A DNA stretch of 64,000 nucleotides. Source: Marinibium conchae (lineage in GTDB: Bacteria; Pseudomonadota; Gammaproteobacteria; Enterobacterales; Alteromonadaceae). The DNA is taken from the NCBI RefSeq assembly GCF_015595035.1, contig NZ_JADNRN010000004.1:62001-126000 (forward strand), written 5' to 3'. Below the pieces are notes generated by a model. The model did no database searches and was not told where the DNA came from. It worked only from the letters and a program-made list of their open reading frames with translations. How positions within the stretch are numbered: the first letter of the stretch is position 1; every line of letters starts with the position of its first letter. A program made the position numbers and the translations under genes. Shown here one piece after another: positions 27,929 through 37,676 of the stretch.

Positions 27929-28771
27929 ATGAAACTGACTTTTTGTGGTGTGCGCGGAAGCACACCCGCGCCCGGCGCTGAATTTGTGCGGTATGGCGGT
28001 AATACTGCGTGCGTGCACATTGAATTAAGCGACGGAACCGATCTAGTGCTCGATGCTGGAACGGGTATTCGCGAGTTAGGAAAGCGCCTAGCTGCAAAAA
28101 AGTCGCCTGTTCACATATTATTAAGTCATAATCATTGGGACCATATTCAAGGTTTCCCTTTTTTTATTCCTATTTATCAACCCGGACGCCAAATCATTAT
28201 TACGCCAGGGCTCACTGATATGAACCAACCCGAGGCCGTGCTCGACCAAATGACCGGATCGTTCTTCCCAGTGCATCGCAATGATTTAGGCGCCGACATC
28301 CGTGTAGAACCGCGTGCCGTTGAAGAAGACGATGAATGGTATATTTCTAACGCTTTAGTCAGTCGAATGAAAATGAATCACCCTGGGGGCGGAAGCTGTT
28401 ATACGGTTAAAGAAAACGGTCACAAAATAGCATACATCACCGATAATGAATTATATCCTCCTTACGAAAAACAAACTGACTTTCTAGATTTTGTAGGTTT
28501 TGCTAAAGGCTCAGATATATTAATCCACGATGCACAATACTTGGTGTCTGATATGCCAGCTAAATCAGGCTGGGGGCACAGCGTTGCCGAAGAAGCAGTG
28601 AAGCTTGCTATGGCATGCGGTGTTAGAGTACTTGCATTATATAGCCATGACCCAGAACGTACTGACGACGATATCGACGCTATTATCGCTCAATGCAATG
28701 AAGTGATTGAAGCAGGCGGAATGGATTTAGTCTGTTACGCGGCAAGAGAAAACCAAGTTATCGAATTTTAA
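27929..28771 (+). CDS. Metallo-beta-lactamase-fold hydrolase
   Basis: 280 residues, 8 bp after proS. It starts MKLTFCGVRGSTPAPG, followed by RYGGNTACV and the metal motif SHNHWDHIQGFP near residue 70. Further ligands are likely in MNHPGG, HDAQY and YSHDPERTDD. This arrangement matches a subgroup related to PhnP/RNase Z-type phosphodiesterases, often annotated as MBL-fold metallo-hydrolase near response-regulator or phosphodiesterase proteins. No signal peptide, so it is cytoplasmic. The substrate is unknown; a cyclic phosphodiester is a reasonable guess only. Confidence 0.85.
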   Translation: MKLTFCGVRGSTPAPGAEFVRYGGNTACVHIELSDGTDLVLDAGTGIRELGKRLAAKKSPVHILLSHNHWDHIQGFPFFIPIYQPGRQIIITPGLTDMNQPEAVLDQMTGSFFPVHRNDLGADIRVEPRAVEEDDEWYISNALVSRMKMNHPGGGSCYTVKENGHKIAYITDNELYPPYEKQTDFLDFVGFAKGSDILIHDAQYLVSDMPAKSGWGHSVAEEAVKLAMACGVRVLALYSHDPERTDDDIDAIIAQCNEVIEAGGMDLVCYAARENQVIEF

Positions 28772-28820
28772 TCATCTTTACTGTACTATTGCGGAAAAAA
28801 TAAAGGCAAAGGATTCCAGC

Positions 28821-29810
28821 TTGAAATTTCGCACATATTTCCACCAACTACTGATAGCTGTTTTATTCACCTCTATTTTACTGCCTTCTTACGCACAACA
28901 GAGCTCGCAACAAGAAACACCGCCGCCACCAAGCGATCCTGAGTCTATTATCGACTCAGTAAAAAAGGTGATGTCGGAAGCTCGTGATGGTGAAACCACT
29001 ACAAATTCCATACTAGACGAACGAACAGATCTGATGAAAGAAGCGAACGTCAATCCTTTTTCGATTTCGCAATATCGTCAAAATTATTTATTACCATTGA
29101 GCTATGCAAAAGCACCTAACCCGATTTCAGTTGATGGCTTAACCGAGGAAAACGTTGATCAATTTGAAGCGAAGTATCAAATTAGCGTTAATATGCCTTT
29201 GTATCTGCAAGACGACGATGCAAGCGGCGTGTTTTTCGGCATGACCTTGATATCTTTCTGGCAGGTTTATAACAGCGATGTATCAAAGCCGTTTCGCGAA
29301 ACGAATTATGAACCCGAAGTTTATTATCAATGGCAAACAGATTGGGACCTTTTTGGATACCGTTTTAACACGGCGAATATTGGCATCAACCATCAGTCTA
29401 ATGGGCAAAGCGGCCTGAAGTCACGCAGTTGGAATAGGCTCTACGCCAGTGCCATGTTCAGTGACATCGATTCACTTTATTATGTAAAGGCATGGTATCG
29501 GCTTCCAGAAGATGACAAAGAATTCCCCCTCGACCCGAATGGCGACGACAATCCCGACATCACTGACTTTGTAGGGAAGCTAGAGCTCGGCTATGGGCTG
29601 CAGTTGGGCAAATTTAATGCGCTTACTAGGCTACGGAACAACCTGTCGTTTAGTAAAAATAGAGGTAGCGTTGAACTGAACCTTACCTATCCTATCAACG
29701 ACCGTTACGATTGGTTATTTCAATACTTCAACGGCTATGGCGATTCGCTTATTGATTATAACCAACACCAGCAGCGTGTTAGCCTAGGTATTCAACTCAA
29801 GTTGCTGTAA
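28821..29810 (+). CDS. pldA: Outer membrane phospholipase A1
   Basis: 329 residues with a TTG start and a ribosome binding site AAAGGA at 28808-28813. A signal peptide ends near SYAQQ. The mature part has the OMPLA blocks NPFSISQYRQNYLLPLSY and the active site NHQSNGQ with His191 and Ser193. Asn205 lies 12 residues after the Ser, the same spacing as His142/Ser144/Asn156 in E. coli. OMPLA is a calcium-dependent beta-barrel lipase that becomes active when the outer membrane is perturbed. It ends in aromatic/hydrophobic strands (VSLGIQLKLL). Confidence 0.93.
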   Translation: MKFRTYFHQLLIAVLFTSILLPSYAQQSSQQETPPPPSDPESIIDSVKKVMSEARDGETTTNSILDERTDLMKEANVNPFSISQYRQNYLLPLSYAKAPNPISVDGLTEENVDQFEAKYQISVNMPLYLQDDDASGVFFGMTLISFWQVYNSDVSKPFRETNYEPEVYYQWQTDWDLFGYRFNTANIGINHQSNGQSGLKSRSWNRLYASAMFSDIDSLYYVKAWYRLPEDDKEFPLDPNGDDNPDITDFVGKLELGYGLQLGKFNALTRLRNNLSFSKNRGSVELNLTYPINDRYDWLFQYFNGYGDSLIDYNQHQQRVSLGIQLKLL

Positions 29811-29829
29811 TTCGGGATTAGCGACAACA

Positions 29830-30390
29830 ATGAAAAGTTATGAGCATACAATCAACCTTACTGATGAACATTCAGCAAGCACTCGTTCGCAGCGCTTTAT
29901 TGATAATTACGTCAGCATAGGCTTGATCAATCCAAAGTCTGCAACAAATGTTGCTAGCATCTTGCGGGCTTGCAGTTGCTATGGTGCAAGCTCCGTATTC
30001 TATACCGGTCAGCGCTTTGGTTATGCTAAAGAGTTCAATGCCGACACAAAGCGTATGCGACACATCATACCAACCGTTGGCGTAGACGACTTGCTGGCAA
30101 TCAAACCAAAAGACGCAAAAACCGTGGTGATTGAACTTGTCGAAGATGCCACACCGCTGCCCGAATTTGAGCACCCTAATAAGGCCTTTTATATTTTTGG
30201 CCCTGAAGATGCGTCAGTGTCACCCGACATCGTAAAACAAGCTGATCACGTGGTATATATTCCAACAAAAAACAGCATGAACTTAGCCGCAACCGCGAAT
30301 GTCGTGCTTTACGATAGACTAGCAAAGAGTGACTACGACGCCAGCAACCGTTTTATTCGACAAAGCCGAGATAATAATAACAACCTATGA
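29830..30390 (+). CDS. SpoU/TrmH-family RNA methyltransferase
   Basis: 186 residues. Motif 1 (NPKSATNVASILRACSCYGA), motif 2 (FYIFGPEDASVS) and motif 3 (IPTKNSMNLAATANVVLYDR) of the SPOUT knot fold are all present. It lacks the N-terminal substrate domain of RlmB-like members, so it is of the short type. The target RNA cannot be told from sequence; a tRNA ribose methylation is plausible. It follows pldA by 19 bp. Another SPOUT enzyme, TrmJ, is encoded at 61.8 kb. Confidence 0.85.
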   Translation: MKSYEHTINLTDEHSASTRSQRFIDNYVSIGLINPKSATNVASILRACSCYGASSVFYTGQRFGYAKEFNADTKRMRHIIPTVGVDDLLAIKPKDAKTVVIELVEDATPLPEFEHPNKAFYIFGPEDASVSPDIVKQADHVVYIPTKNSMNLAATANVVLYDRLAKSDYDASNRFIRQSRDNNNNL

Positions 30391-30400
30391 GTAGCACTTT

Positions 30401-30643
30401 ATGCCCAGCTATCCTAAGCAAGTAATTATTCTGCTGTTCATTTTGATCTCATTCGGAGTTTATCTCCTGGTTTTCAATACAGCAGACAAAGCGCTTCATA
30501 CTAACAAGGATGCTCAGCAGGCCAAAGACCTTACTGTTGTCGAGCTTGATACCCAAGCGCATGAGTTTACCAAGACAAATACCACCAATGATTTAACCCA
30601 GGCCATCGATCAATGGCATCGTTTTACAGCAAAAGATTTATGA
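30401..30643 (+). CDS. Small membrane-anchored protein, probably interrupted by a frameshift
   Basis: 80 residues. One N-terminal membrane helix (QVIILLFILISFGVYLLVF) is followed by a polar, probably periplasmic, segment ending in QWHRFTAKDL. The stop at 30641-30643 is immediately followed in another frame by a long open stretch to 30875 with matching composition. I infer a longer original protein of about 157 residues. No family recognised. It starts 10 bp after the SpoU methyltransferase stop, so it may be co-transcribed. Confidence 0.5.
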   Translation: MPSYPKQVIILLFILISFGVYLLVFNTADKALHTNKDAQQAKDLTVVELDTQAHEFTKTNTTNDLTQAIDQWHRFTAKDL

Positions 30644-30875
30644 GAGTGAAGGTAACACAGAGCTTTTTTTGCAAGCTCAAAAAAGACGGGATAACTTAAG
30701 AATAAAAGACTCAGAACATGATTTGTTTGTCACCATATTTCAATATGAAAAACTACTCAGAAGCTATTTAGCCAACATAGAGGGTGAAGGCGAGTTTGGC
30801 GCAATGCGGGAGATGAAGTCAGAGTTACTTGCTTTTAGAGCATCTGAGCAATACACAGATTGCACGATGCACTAA
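30627..30875 (+). pseudogene. Downstream, frameshifted half of the 30401 gene
   Basis: The frame reads QQKIYESEGNTELFLQAQKR and continues as a charged, helical, probably coiled segment (LFVTIFQYEKLLRSYLANIE, in part) to a stop at 30873-30875. It has no ATG; the only early alternatives are a TTG at 30669 or readthrough. A one-base change near the run ACAGCAAAAG (30626-30635) would join it to the upstream frame, giving HRFTAK followed by IYESEGN. It could be a true pseudogene, a sequencing error or programmed slippage. Confidence 0.5.
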
Positions 30876-30908
30876 AACTCAGCACATCGCTACAAGCAAG
30901 CTTAAACC

Positions 30909-32075
30909 TTAGTTCCCATTATCATCGCCTTTTGTAGCCTTCGTTTCTGGTTTAACGTCAGCTTCCCTGTCCCGACCTGGATCAAGATCAGTTACGGTCA
31001 CTGAGCCTCCGCCAAAGTTAATTGCCCTTACTCTCATTAAATTGGCCAGTTGAGCTCGTTGTTCTGGAGATATTTGTAATCCACTGGCGAAGCGACTACC
31101 GTCACCAGAGCTAACGTAGAGGCCCACATCTCTGCGGCGCATACTCCCGTAGAAATCATTGATACGCCAATTATTAATATTAGCCTTGAAAGTCTCAGCA
31201 TTTTCAATTAGTCCACTGATTGAGCCATTTGCAAACTCCAGAAGGTGAGATTTGAAGCTGTTATCAAAGTCAGGAAACACATGTTTGTTTCTCTTGTAAA
31301 AACTAGATATACGTACACGTTTTTTCCCACCATTAAATTGTGTGCCTCGATTAGAGTTCACAAACTCCCGAGCATTTTCCTTAAGGTCGCGGATGACGCT
31401 TTTTGCCTTGTACGCTTTAGTTCTAATATTGGGGCTACCTTTTATCCCTTGATGCAAACCATAGATATACAGGGGGTTTTCGGGATATAAAACCGGAAGA
31501 ATATGGTAATGGATGTCATTCAGGCTGAGTGCTAAGTTATCGACAAGCAGAATTTTTTTATCAAGAATGGAAGTATCGCCAGTTAAGACCGGACGCAAAT
31601 TATTCAGAGGGTAAATCACGGCCAATTCGTTAATCAAGCTAACATTGTAAAGGTTAAGCCAATAAGCTAACTGAGCCTCTTTAGTATAAAGCTTAAGGGG
31701 AGTCGCAGCCGGAATAGCTTCCAGCTCTTTTCTCAATTTGAGTATTTTATGTTGTTCTTTCGCTAGGTTTTCATAAAAAAAGCGATTGGCTTCATTTTCA
31801 GTAGCGCCATCGATAGTTTGTTTCAAACGAGTTCCCGTTGGAGGACGAGAAAGTTCCGCATAAGCGCGAGTTGACGGCCCCATGTTCATTACACCAGCAT
31901 GTAAAAGTTGGTCTACGATACTGAAATCCATCTCGAGGGAGGCGTCTTCGGAAAACTCGGCGAACTTGGCATAACTGTCGGTGGAAGTGTCGGTAAAAGT
32001 GTTCTGGGCGAATGAATTTCCCCAGAAAAGCAATAAAACGAAGAAGATCGCCCTGCGCGTAAATTGGTTGTACAT
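30909..32075 (-). CDS. Secreted DUF547 domain protein
   Basis: I place the start at the second ATG (32075, MYNQFTRRAIFF). The sequence AAGGA lies 9 nt before it, while the ATG at 32093 has no ribosome binding site; this gives 388 residues. A signal peptide ends near SFAQ. The DUF547 core is visible at KEAQLAYWLNLYNVSLINEL and later DIHYHILPVLYP and IYGLHQGIKGSPNI. DUF547 resembles papain-like or transglutaminase-like folds, but the catalytic role is unproven. It is the last gene of the TonB-ECF sigma-anti-sigma cluster, 54 bp after the anti-sigma gene. Confidence 0.75.
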   Translation of the reverse strand: MYNQFTRRAIFFVLLLFWGNSFAQNTFTDTSTDSYAKFAEFSEDASLEMDFSIVDQLLHAGVMNMGPSTRAYAELSRPPTGTRLKQTIDGATENEANRFFYENLAKEQHKILKLRKELEAIPAATPLKLYTKEAQLAYWLNLYNVSLINELAVIYPLNNLRPVLTGDTSILDKKILLVDNLALSLNDIHYHILPVLYPENPLYIYGLHQGIKGSPNIRTKAYKAKSVIRDLKENAREFVNSNRGTQFNGGKKRVRISSFYKRNKHVFPDFDNSFKSHLLEFANGSISGLIENAETFKANINNWRINDFYGSMRRRDVGLYVSSGDGSRFASGLQISPEQRAQLANLMRVRAINFGGGSVTVTDLDPGRDREADVKPETKATKGDDNGN

Positions 32076-32129
32076 TGATGAAGTCCTTATCATTAATCTA
32101 AATTCATCAAAATCATATCACAAAGCTAT

Positions 32130-32795
32130 CTAGCATCTAAGCACTTCATTTGAACGTAAAATCTGCATAATACGGCCATCCATCGCATACATGATATCGA
32201 CTGTCTCGCCGACTTTTAAATCACTATCAATTCTTTCAATGTCATCGAGCAATGAGAGAAGCTCGTCGCTTACTTTTATTAACTCATTGTCGCACGTTGC
32301 CAACTCCCAGCCACTTTTTGACATTCGCAACTTAGCCGAGCTTTGATGATGGGCGGCGATCACACCTTTTGACCTCAAATAGTCTTTATAAGCTTTATCA
32401 TATTTTATCCTAAAGTTAGCACCCACCAACTGCGACTCGCTTTGTAATTCATGGCTATCGACTCTAGTAAATTCAACGTTCGTATAATGATTGGCAAGAT
32501 TATTATGGTCATTTGGCGAAAATACATGGATTTGGCCGTACCAAACCACTATTACCAATAAGCCAACAGCAGCTGTTGCACTCAGACCTTTAGAATAGCT
32601 AAACCAACGTGACAGTGCTTCTGACCAATGATAGGACTGTCGCTGTTTCGTCTTGGCTTGCAACAACAGCTCTCGTTTTGCTAACAGCACTTGGCTTTGA
32701 TATTGTGATTTCTTTCTTGCTTTACTTTTATTATGCACTTCCTTGAACTCATCCACGTCATCGTCCGTTTTATTTGTCGTTTTGTGATCAGTCAT
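32130..32795 (-). CDS. Probable membrane anti-sigma factor
   Basis: 221 residues. A charged cytoplasmic N-terminus of about 70 residues rich in Lys, Asp and Glu is followed by one membrane helix (GLSATAAVGLLVIVVWYG). A periplasmic part of about 130 residues has two Cys (ATCDNE and the final LRC). It overlaps the ECF sigma gene by 4 bp (ATGA), the usual coupling of a sigma factor with its antagonist. No ZAS zinc motif is evident, so the assignment relies on topology and position. Confidence 0.6.
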   Translation of the reverse strand: MTDHKTTNKTDDDVDEFKEVHNKSKARKKSQYQSQVLLAKRELLLQAKTKQRQSYHWSEALSRWFSYSKGLSATAAVGLLVIVVWYGQIHVFSPNDHNNLANHYTNVEFTRVDSHELQSESQLVGANFRIKYDKAYKDYLRSKGVIAAHHQSSAKLRMSKSGWELATCDNELIKVSDELLSLLDDIERIDSDLKVGETVDIMYAMDGRIMQILRSNEVLRC

Positions 32796-33454
32796 CTTTC
32801 CTCTCCAACCCTTTCGTTTACCTTATCGTTTGTTGAATCAACAACAGGGTGTAGATCATGCAAGGCAGTGCGTAAGCTTTGTTTGGCGTATCGCAGTCTA
32901 CTTTTGATACTTTCTTGTTCCATATTAGTTATTGAGGCTATTTCAGCGAGCGAAAAGCCTTCTTGTTGTAAACAAAATGCTTCTTTTTGTACAAATGAAA
33001 GTTTTGATAACGCGCGGTCGTAGGCATCGAGAAAGTCACTATTGAGCTCAGCATTGCTCACTGTCGCTTCTGTACTTATTTGCTCTGATGCTATGGCAGC
33101 CTGTGGCACTATTTCTTGTTCGTCTAACTCAACGAAACGATTTTGTTTACGGTATTCATCTATAAGGGTTCTACGTCCAAGGGTAAACAACCAGCTCTTG
33201 AACTGCCCTTGTTGACCATACAAGTGTGCTTTGTCGATCACTTTTAACCAAGTGCGTTGAGCAATCTCCTCAGCTAAATCTTGATCACTCAAGGTCGACA
33301 GGAATGTTAGAAGGTCGTGAGCGCAATTATCATAGAGCCTAGCCAAAAGTGCACTATTCTGTGTTTTGGCATACTTCAGCATTAAGGTCTCATTGTTATC
33401 TTCGCTTAGCCTTATGTGTTGAAACCAAGCTGTGATGTTTAGCGATATGCTCAC
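32792..33454 (-). CDS. ECF-family RNA polymerase sigma factor
   Basis: 220 residues. Region 2 is seen in ARLYDNCAHDLLTFLSTLSD and AEEIAQRTWLKVIDKAHLY, with FKSWLFTLGRRTLIDEYRKQ as region 2.4. A linker of about 60 residues leads to region 4 (LSFVQKEAFCLQQEGFSLAE and the following ITNMEQESIKSRLRYAKQSL), with a helix-turn-helix. The start at 33454 may be too long; an internal Met at residue 25 is an alternative. It is encoded between a TonB-like gene and its probable anti-sigma factor. Confidence 0.88.
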   Translation of the reverse strand: MSISLNITAWFQHIRLSEDNNETLMLKYAKTQNSALLARLYDNCAHDLLTFLSTLSDQDLAEEIAQRTWLKVIDKAHLYGQQGQFKSWLFTLGRRTLIDEYRKQNRFVELDEQEIVPQAAIASEQISTEATVSNAELNSDFLDAYDRALSKLSFVQKEAFCLQQEGFSLAEIASITNMEQESIKSRLRYAKQSLRTALHDLHPVVDSTNDKVNERVGEER

Positions 33455-33537
33455 GTTCCGTCCTATCTTAAGGTGTTTTTTGCTCGCTCACCCTTTTGCA
33501 AACGAGCATATTAACCAAAACTAACTTACTTGTATGT

Positions 33538-34254
33538 TTATTCGTCAAGCGTGAAATCTAGCATAACACTCAAACCGGTTTGCATAACAGCTTGGCCGTT
33601 AACTATTTTGGGCTTGTATTTCCAGCGTTTGAGGGCTCGTTTTGCTTCACGGTCAAATATGCGTTTGGGTTCTGCGTTTAATATTTGAATATCAACAACC
33701 TCACCTTTTTCATCAATTGAAAAGCCTAACTCAACCCAACCTTGTATTCCTTGTCGCGCAGCTTCGGCAGGATAGTTAGCTGGAAAACGCACAAGCGGTC
33801 GTGTATCGCCGTCGAGCATGGAAGAGTCGAATGTATTACCAATAGTATCCTGAGGAGCTTCAAATACCCAATCAGAAATTTCGCCAATTCCTGGGTCGAT
33901 TTCAACAGGCGGAACAACTCTGTCGACTTTCGGTGCTTTTATCACCGGCGGTTTTGGTTTGACTCTAGTTATCTTTCTTACATCTGTCTCTTTCTCTTCA
34001 TACACAATGGAGTCTAATGCAACTACTGGCGGAAAAACCTGAGTCTCAGCGTCAGATTGAATTAATTTGTGCATCATGACAAATATCGCAAATGTCGCAA
34101 CGCCTCCAATTAATACCGACCCACTAAGGCGTAAAAACTTGGGTAAAGAAAAAGCATTGTTGGAAGCATCCTGCGAATTGAGCAATGGGTGCCTTGTAGC
34201 TGATGAAATTGCTGAAGTATGAAGCTGACTTGCTGCTGTTTTGTGTATTTTCAT
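33538..34254 (-). CDS. TonB-like energy transducer
   Basis: The start is chosen at the ATG at 34254 (MKIHKTAAS) because GGGG stands 7 nt upstream; this gives 238 residues. An N-terminal cytoplasmic segment of about 45 residues leads to one membrane helix (SGSVLIGGVATFAIFVMMH) and a Lys/Pro-rich periplasmic linker (KITRVKPKPPVIKAPK). The C-terminal TonB domain carries RFPANYPAEAARQGIQGWVE and AKRALKRWKYKPKIVNG. The long cytoplasmic N-terminus is unusual for TonB. No exbBD genes are adjacent. It heads the cluster with an ECF sigma factor. Confidence 0.85.
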   Translation of the reverse strand: MKIHKTAASQLHTSAISSATRHPLLNSQDASNNAFSLPKFLRLSGSVLIGGVATFAIFVMMHKLIQSDAETQVFPPVVALDSIVYEEKETDVRKITRVKPKPPVIKAPKVDRVVPPVEIDPGIGEISDWVFEAPQDTIGNTFDSSMLDGDTRPLVRFPANYPAEAARQGIQGWVELGFSIDEKGEVVDIQILNAEPKRIFDREAKRALKRWKYKPKIVNGQAVMQTGLSVMLDFTLDE

Positions 34255-34375
34255 AATTACCCCTAAAATATTAATGCTTGTCACTATTATTTAGTCACTT
34301 TTAAAAGCAAATTCATTGCTCTTAATGCACTAACGCTGCTGCAAATAGAAAGGGGTTAAATTATGAAAAATAAAA

Positions 34376-34396
34376 AAGCGGAGTCGCACTCCGCTT
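34376..34396 (-). terminator. Intrinsic terminator of guaA
   Basis: A perfect 9-bp stem AAGCGGAGT/ACTCCGCTT with loop CGC is followed on minus by TTTTTTATTTTT. It lies about 50 bp after the guaA stop and isolates the TonB/ECF cluster from guaBA. Confidence 0.88.
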
Positions 34397-34444
34397 ATAT
34401 GAGATGTTTCTATCTAAGCTGTTTATCAGGGGCTAGTAACAGCG

Positions 34445-36022
34445 CTATTCCCATTCAATAGTGGCGGGTGGCTTGCCTGAAATATCGTAAACTACCCTAG
34501 AGATACCGTCTATTTCATTTATAATTCTATTCGACACCTTCCCTAAGAAATCATAAGGTAAGTGCGCCCAATGAGCAGTCATAAAATCAATCGTTTCAAC
34601 GGCGCGTAAAGACACAACCCAGTCGTATTTGCGCATATCTCCCATCACACCGACTGATTTGACTGGTAAGAAAACCGTAAAGGCTTGGCTGACCTTATGA
34701 TAAAGGTCAGCAGCGAGAAGCTCTTCAATAAAGATTGCGTCAGCACGACGCAGTAAATCACAATATTCTTTTTTGATTTCACCCAGCACTCTCACACCTA
34801 AGCCAGGGCCAGGAAAGGGATGCCTAAATAACATGTCATACGGTAAGCCAAGCTCAAGTCCGATTTTACGCACTTCATCTTTAAACAATTCACGTAATGG
34901 TTCAACCAAACCCATTTTCATGTCGTCGGGTAGCCCACCAACGTTATGGTGAGATTTAATGACATGCGCTTTGCCGGTAGCCGAGCCTGCTGACTCAATC
35001 ACGTCAGGGTAGATAGTTCCCTGACCAAGCCATTTTGCATTTACCAGCTTTTGTGATTCCTCGTCGAACACTTTAACAAACTCACCACCGATTATTTTAC
35101 GTTTTGCCTCGGGTTCGTCTTCACCAGCAAGTGCATTTAAGAAACGTTCTTCTGCATCCACCTTGATAATGTTAAGGCCGAACTTATCGCCAAACATATC
35201 CATCACTTGCTCGCCTTCGTTCAGCCGAAGTAAGCCGTTATCAACAAATACGCAGGTAAGGTTTTTACCAATAGCGCGATGCAGTAACATTGCAGTTACA
35301 GATGAATCAACGCCACCAGAAAGTCCTAAAATGACCTCGTCATCACCAACCTTCTGCTTTATGCGCTCTATTGCATCCTCGATAATAGACGCTGGCGTCC
35401 ACAATGCATCAAGTTTACAGATATCAAAAGCGAAACGACGCAACAGCTCCAACCCTTGTTTAGTATGGGTAACTTCTGGATGAAATTGCACACCATAAAA
35501 GTGTTTACTGGTGTCCGCCATCGCCGCATGTGGGCAACTCGGAGTTTGCGCAATGGTTTCAAAGCTATCTGGCACTCGGCTTACCTTGTCACCATGACTC
35601 ATCCACACATCAAGCAAAGGATTACCATTATGATTAGTATCGTCTACGATAGCTTCAAAAATACAGGAAGCCGATAACACTTCTACTTGAGCATAGCCAA
35701 ATTCGCGTTTATCAGAGCCCTCTACTGCACCACCTAATTGATGTGCCATAGTTTGCATGCCGTAGCAAATACCGAGTACGGGCACACCTGCATTAAAGAC
35801 GTACTGTGGTGCTCTTGGTGATCCCATTTCAGTCACTGACTCAGGGCCTCCGGAGAGAATGATACCGTCGGGAGCAAAATCGCGAATTTGATTCTCAGTT
35901 ACATCCCACGCCCAAAGTTCACAGTAGACACCGATTTCTCTGATGCGTCGCGCGATTAATTGAGTGTATTGCGATCCGAAATCGAGAATTAATATTTTTT
36001 GGCTATGTATATTAGCAGACAT
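34445..36022 (-). CDS. guaA: GMP synthase (glutamine-hydrolysing)
   Basis: 525 residues. The N-terminal class I glutamine amidotransferase domain has the nucleophile Cys86 in [15 protein letters not shown] and His/Glu in [11 protein letters not shown]. The ATP pyrophosphatase domain has the P-loop SGGVDSS near residue 235, and the dimerisation domain ends in the usual PPATIEWE. It converts XMP to GMP. It follows guaB by 81 bp on the same strand, the classic guaBA operon. Confidence 0.98.
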   Translation of the reverse strand: MSANIHSQKILILDFGSQYTQLIARRIREIGVYCELWAWDVTENQIRDFAPDGIILSGGPESVTEMGSPRAPQYVFNAGVPVLGICYGMQTMAHQLGGAVEGSDKREFGYAQVEVLSASCIFEAIVDDTNHNGNPLLDVWMSHGDKVSRVPDSFETIAQTPSCPHAAMADTSKHFYGVQFHPEVTHTKQGLELLRRFAFDICKLDALWTPASIIEDAIERIKQKVGDDEVILGLSGGVDSSVTAMLLHRAIGKNLTCVFVDNGLLRLNEGEQVMDMFGDKFGLNIIKVDAEERFLNALAGEDEPEAKRKIIGGEFVKVFDEESQKLVNAKWLGQGTIYPDVIESAGSATGKAHVIKSHHNVGGLPDDMKMGLVEPLRELFKDEVRKIGLELGLPYDMLFRHPFPGPGLGVRVLGEIKKEYCDLLRRADAIFIEELLAADLYHKVSQAFTVFLPVKSVGVMGDMRKYDWVVSLRAVETIDFMTAHWAHLPYDFLGKVSNRIINEIDGISRVVYDISGKPPATIEWE

Positions 36023-36103
36023 TATTTTACCTAAATAAAAGAGCTAACAAACCGTTTCACACAATGCGTAGCGGTAGTGTTAGCTCAATACAATTAAAAT
36101 GTT

Positions 36104-37573
36104 TTACCCTAAACGGTAATTCGGCGCTTCTTTTGTGATACTAACATCATGTACGTGCGACTCGCCCATCCCTGCAGCCGTCACCTTGACAAACTGTGGT
36201 TTAGTGCGCAATTCTTCGATAGTTGCACAACCCGTTAGGCCCATCGCTGAGCGCAAACCGCCAAGCTGTTGGTGAATAATCGTTGATATGGGGCCTTTAT
36301 AAGCGACTCTACCTTCAATACCTTCAGGCACAAGCTTTTCTGCGTTGCTACTATCTTGGAAGTAACGGTCGGAAGACCCGTTGCTCTGATTCATGGCGCC
36401 TAGTGAGCCCATGCCACGATATGACTTGTAATAACGACCTTGATAAAGCTCAACTTCACCTGGGGCTTCTTCTGTACCAGCCAACATACTGCCTACCATC
36501 ACAGAACTCGCGCCAGCAACAAGGGCCTTGGCAATATCACCAGAGAAACGAATACCACCGTCTGCTATCACCGGAATATCGTGATCTTTGAGTGCCTCAA
36601 CCGCATCAGACACGGCGGTGATTTGTGGAACTCCACAGCCGGTAACAATACGAGTCGTACAAATTGAACCCGGGCCAATACCAACTTTCACAGCATCTAC
36701 GCCAGCTTCAGCGAGGGCTAGTGCTCCTTCACCAGTAGCTACGTTACCTGCAATAATTTGAATGTCAGGATAGCTTTCACGCACTTTTTTCACGCGCTCA
36801 ATCACCCCAGCAGAATGACCATGAGAGGTGTCAATCAACAATACATCAACGCCTGCGTTCACAAGTAATTCAATGCGCTCATCAGTACCAGGACCAACGC
36901 TAACAGCAGCGCCTACACGCAAACGACCGAGATCATCTTTACACGCATTAGGCTTACTTTTGGCTTTTTGAAAGTCTTTAACGGTAATTAGCCCTTTAAG
37001 TTTGAAGGCATCATCAACCACTAGAATTTTTTCGATTCGATGCTCGTGCATTAAGTCCATCACGACATCGGGATGAGTGTTTTCTTTTACCGTAACTAAC
37101 TTGTCTTTCGGCGTCATTACTTTACTGATTGGCTGGTCGAGACGGTTCTCAAAACGCAGATCACGCCCCGTCACCAAACCAATGAGGTTGTTTTGTTCGT
37201 CAATGACAGGGAAGCCGGAGTAACCCAAGCGCTTGCTCAAAGCCTTCGTACTACCGATAGTTTCGTTTTTACTTACTGTCACTGGATCAGACACCACGCC
37301 ACTTTCATATTTCTTCACTTGAAGCACGTGTGCCGCTTGAGATTCAGCAGTCATATTCTTGTGAATGAAGCCGATACCGCCTTCTTGTGCGAGTGCAATC
37401 GCCAAACGCGCCTCTGTCACGGTATCCATAGCAGCAGAAATTAATGGCATATTCAGCGAGACACCGCGAGTAAGGCGTGTTTTTAAGTCGGCTGTGTGGG
37501 GTAAAACGGTCGAGTGACCTGGAACTAATAAAACGTCGTCGAAGGTTAACGCTTCTTTGATAATTCGTAACAT
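36104..37573 (-). CDS. guaB: Inosine-5'-monophosphate dehydrogenase
   Basis: 489 residues. The TIM-barrel start [13 protein letters not shown] is followed by a tandem CBS (Bateman) insert at about residues 95-205. The catalytic loop [20 protein letters not shown] carries the active Cys, and the flap contains [10 protein letters not shown]. It oxidises IMP to XMP, the committed step to guanine nucleotides. The divergent neighbour is xseA, as in E. coli. Confidence 0.98.
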   Translation of the reverse strand: MLRIIKEALTFDDVLLVPGHSTVLPHTADLKTRLTRGVSLNMPLISAAMDTVTEARLAIALAQEGGIGFIHKNMTAESQAAHVLQVKKYESGVVSDPVTVSKNETIGSTKALSKRLGYSGFPVIDEQNNLIGLVTGRDLRFENRLDQPISKVMTPKDKLVTVKENTHPDVVMDLMHEHRIEKILVVDDAFKLKGLITVKDFQKAKSKPNACKDDLGRLRVGAAVSVGPGTDERIELLVNAGVDVLLIDTSHGHSAGVIERVKKVRESYPDIQIIAGNVATGEGALALAEAGVDAVKVGIGPGSICTTRIVTGCGVPQITAVSDAVEALKDHDIPVIADGGIRFSGDIAKALVAGASSVMVGSMLAGTEEAPGEVELYQGRYYKSYRGMGSLGAMNQSNGSSDRYFQDSSNAEKLVPEGIEGRVAYKGPISTIIHQQLGGLRSAMGLTGCATIEELRTKPQFVKVTAAGMGESHVHDVSITKEAPNYRLG

Positions 37574-37611
37574 GCAAATAACACCTTAGGGCAGTGGTTA
37601 ATTGCGGCGTA

Positions 37612-37640
37612 ATTGTAGTGTTTTTTTAGATCTAGGTAAA
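37612..37640 (-). promoter_or_regulatory. Probable guaB promoter in a symmetrical divergent region
   Basis: On minus, TTTACC (37640-37635) and TACAAT (37617-37612) are 17 bp apart. The region is bracketed by a 9-bp inverted repeat, AATTGTAGT (37611-37619) and ACTACAATT (37640-37648), so a mirror-image TACAAT faces xseA. The symmetry suggests overlapping divergent promoters for guaBA and xseA. No clear PurR box was seen. Confidence 0.45.
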
Positions 37641-37676
37641 CTACAATTCGCTTCAAATAGATAAAAATAAGTATTT

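Noticed and set aside
34363-34461. 32-codon plus-strand frame with an AAAGGGG site upstream
   Set aside because: It runs through the guaA terminator hairpin and into the end of guaA; the sequence is better explained by those features.
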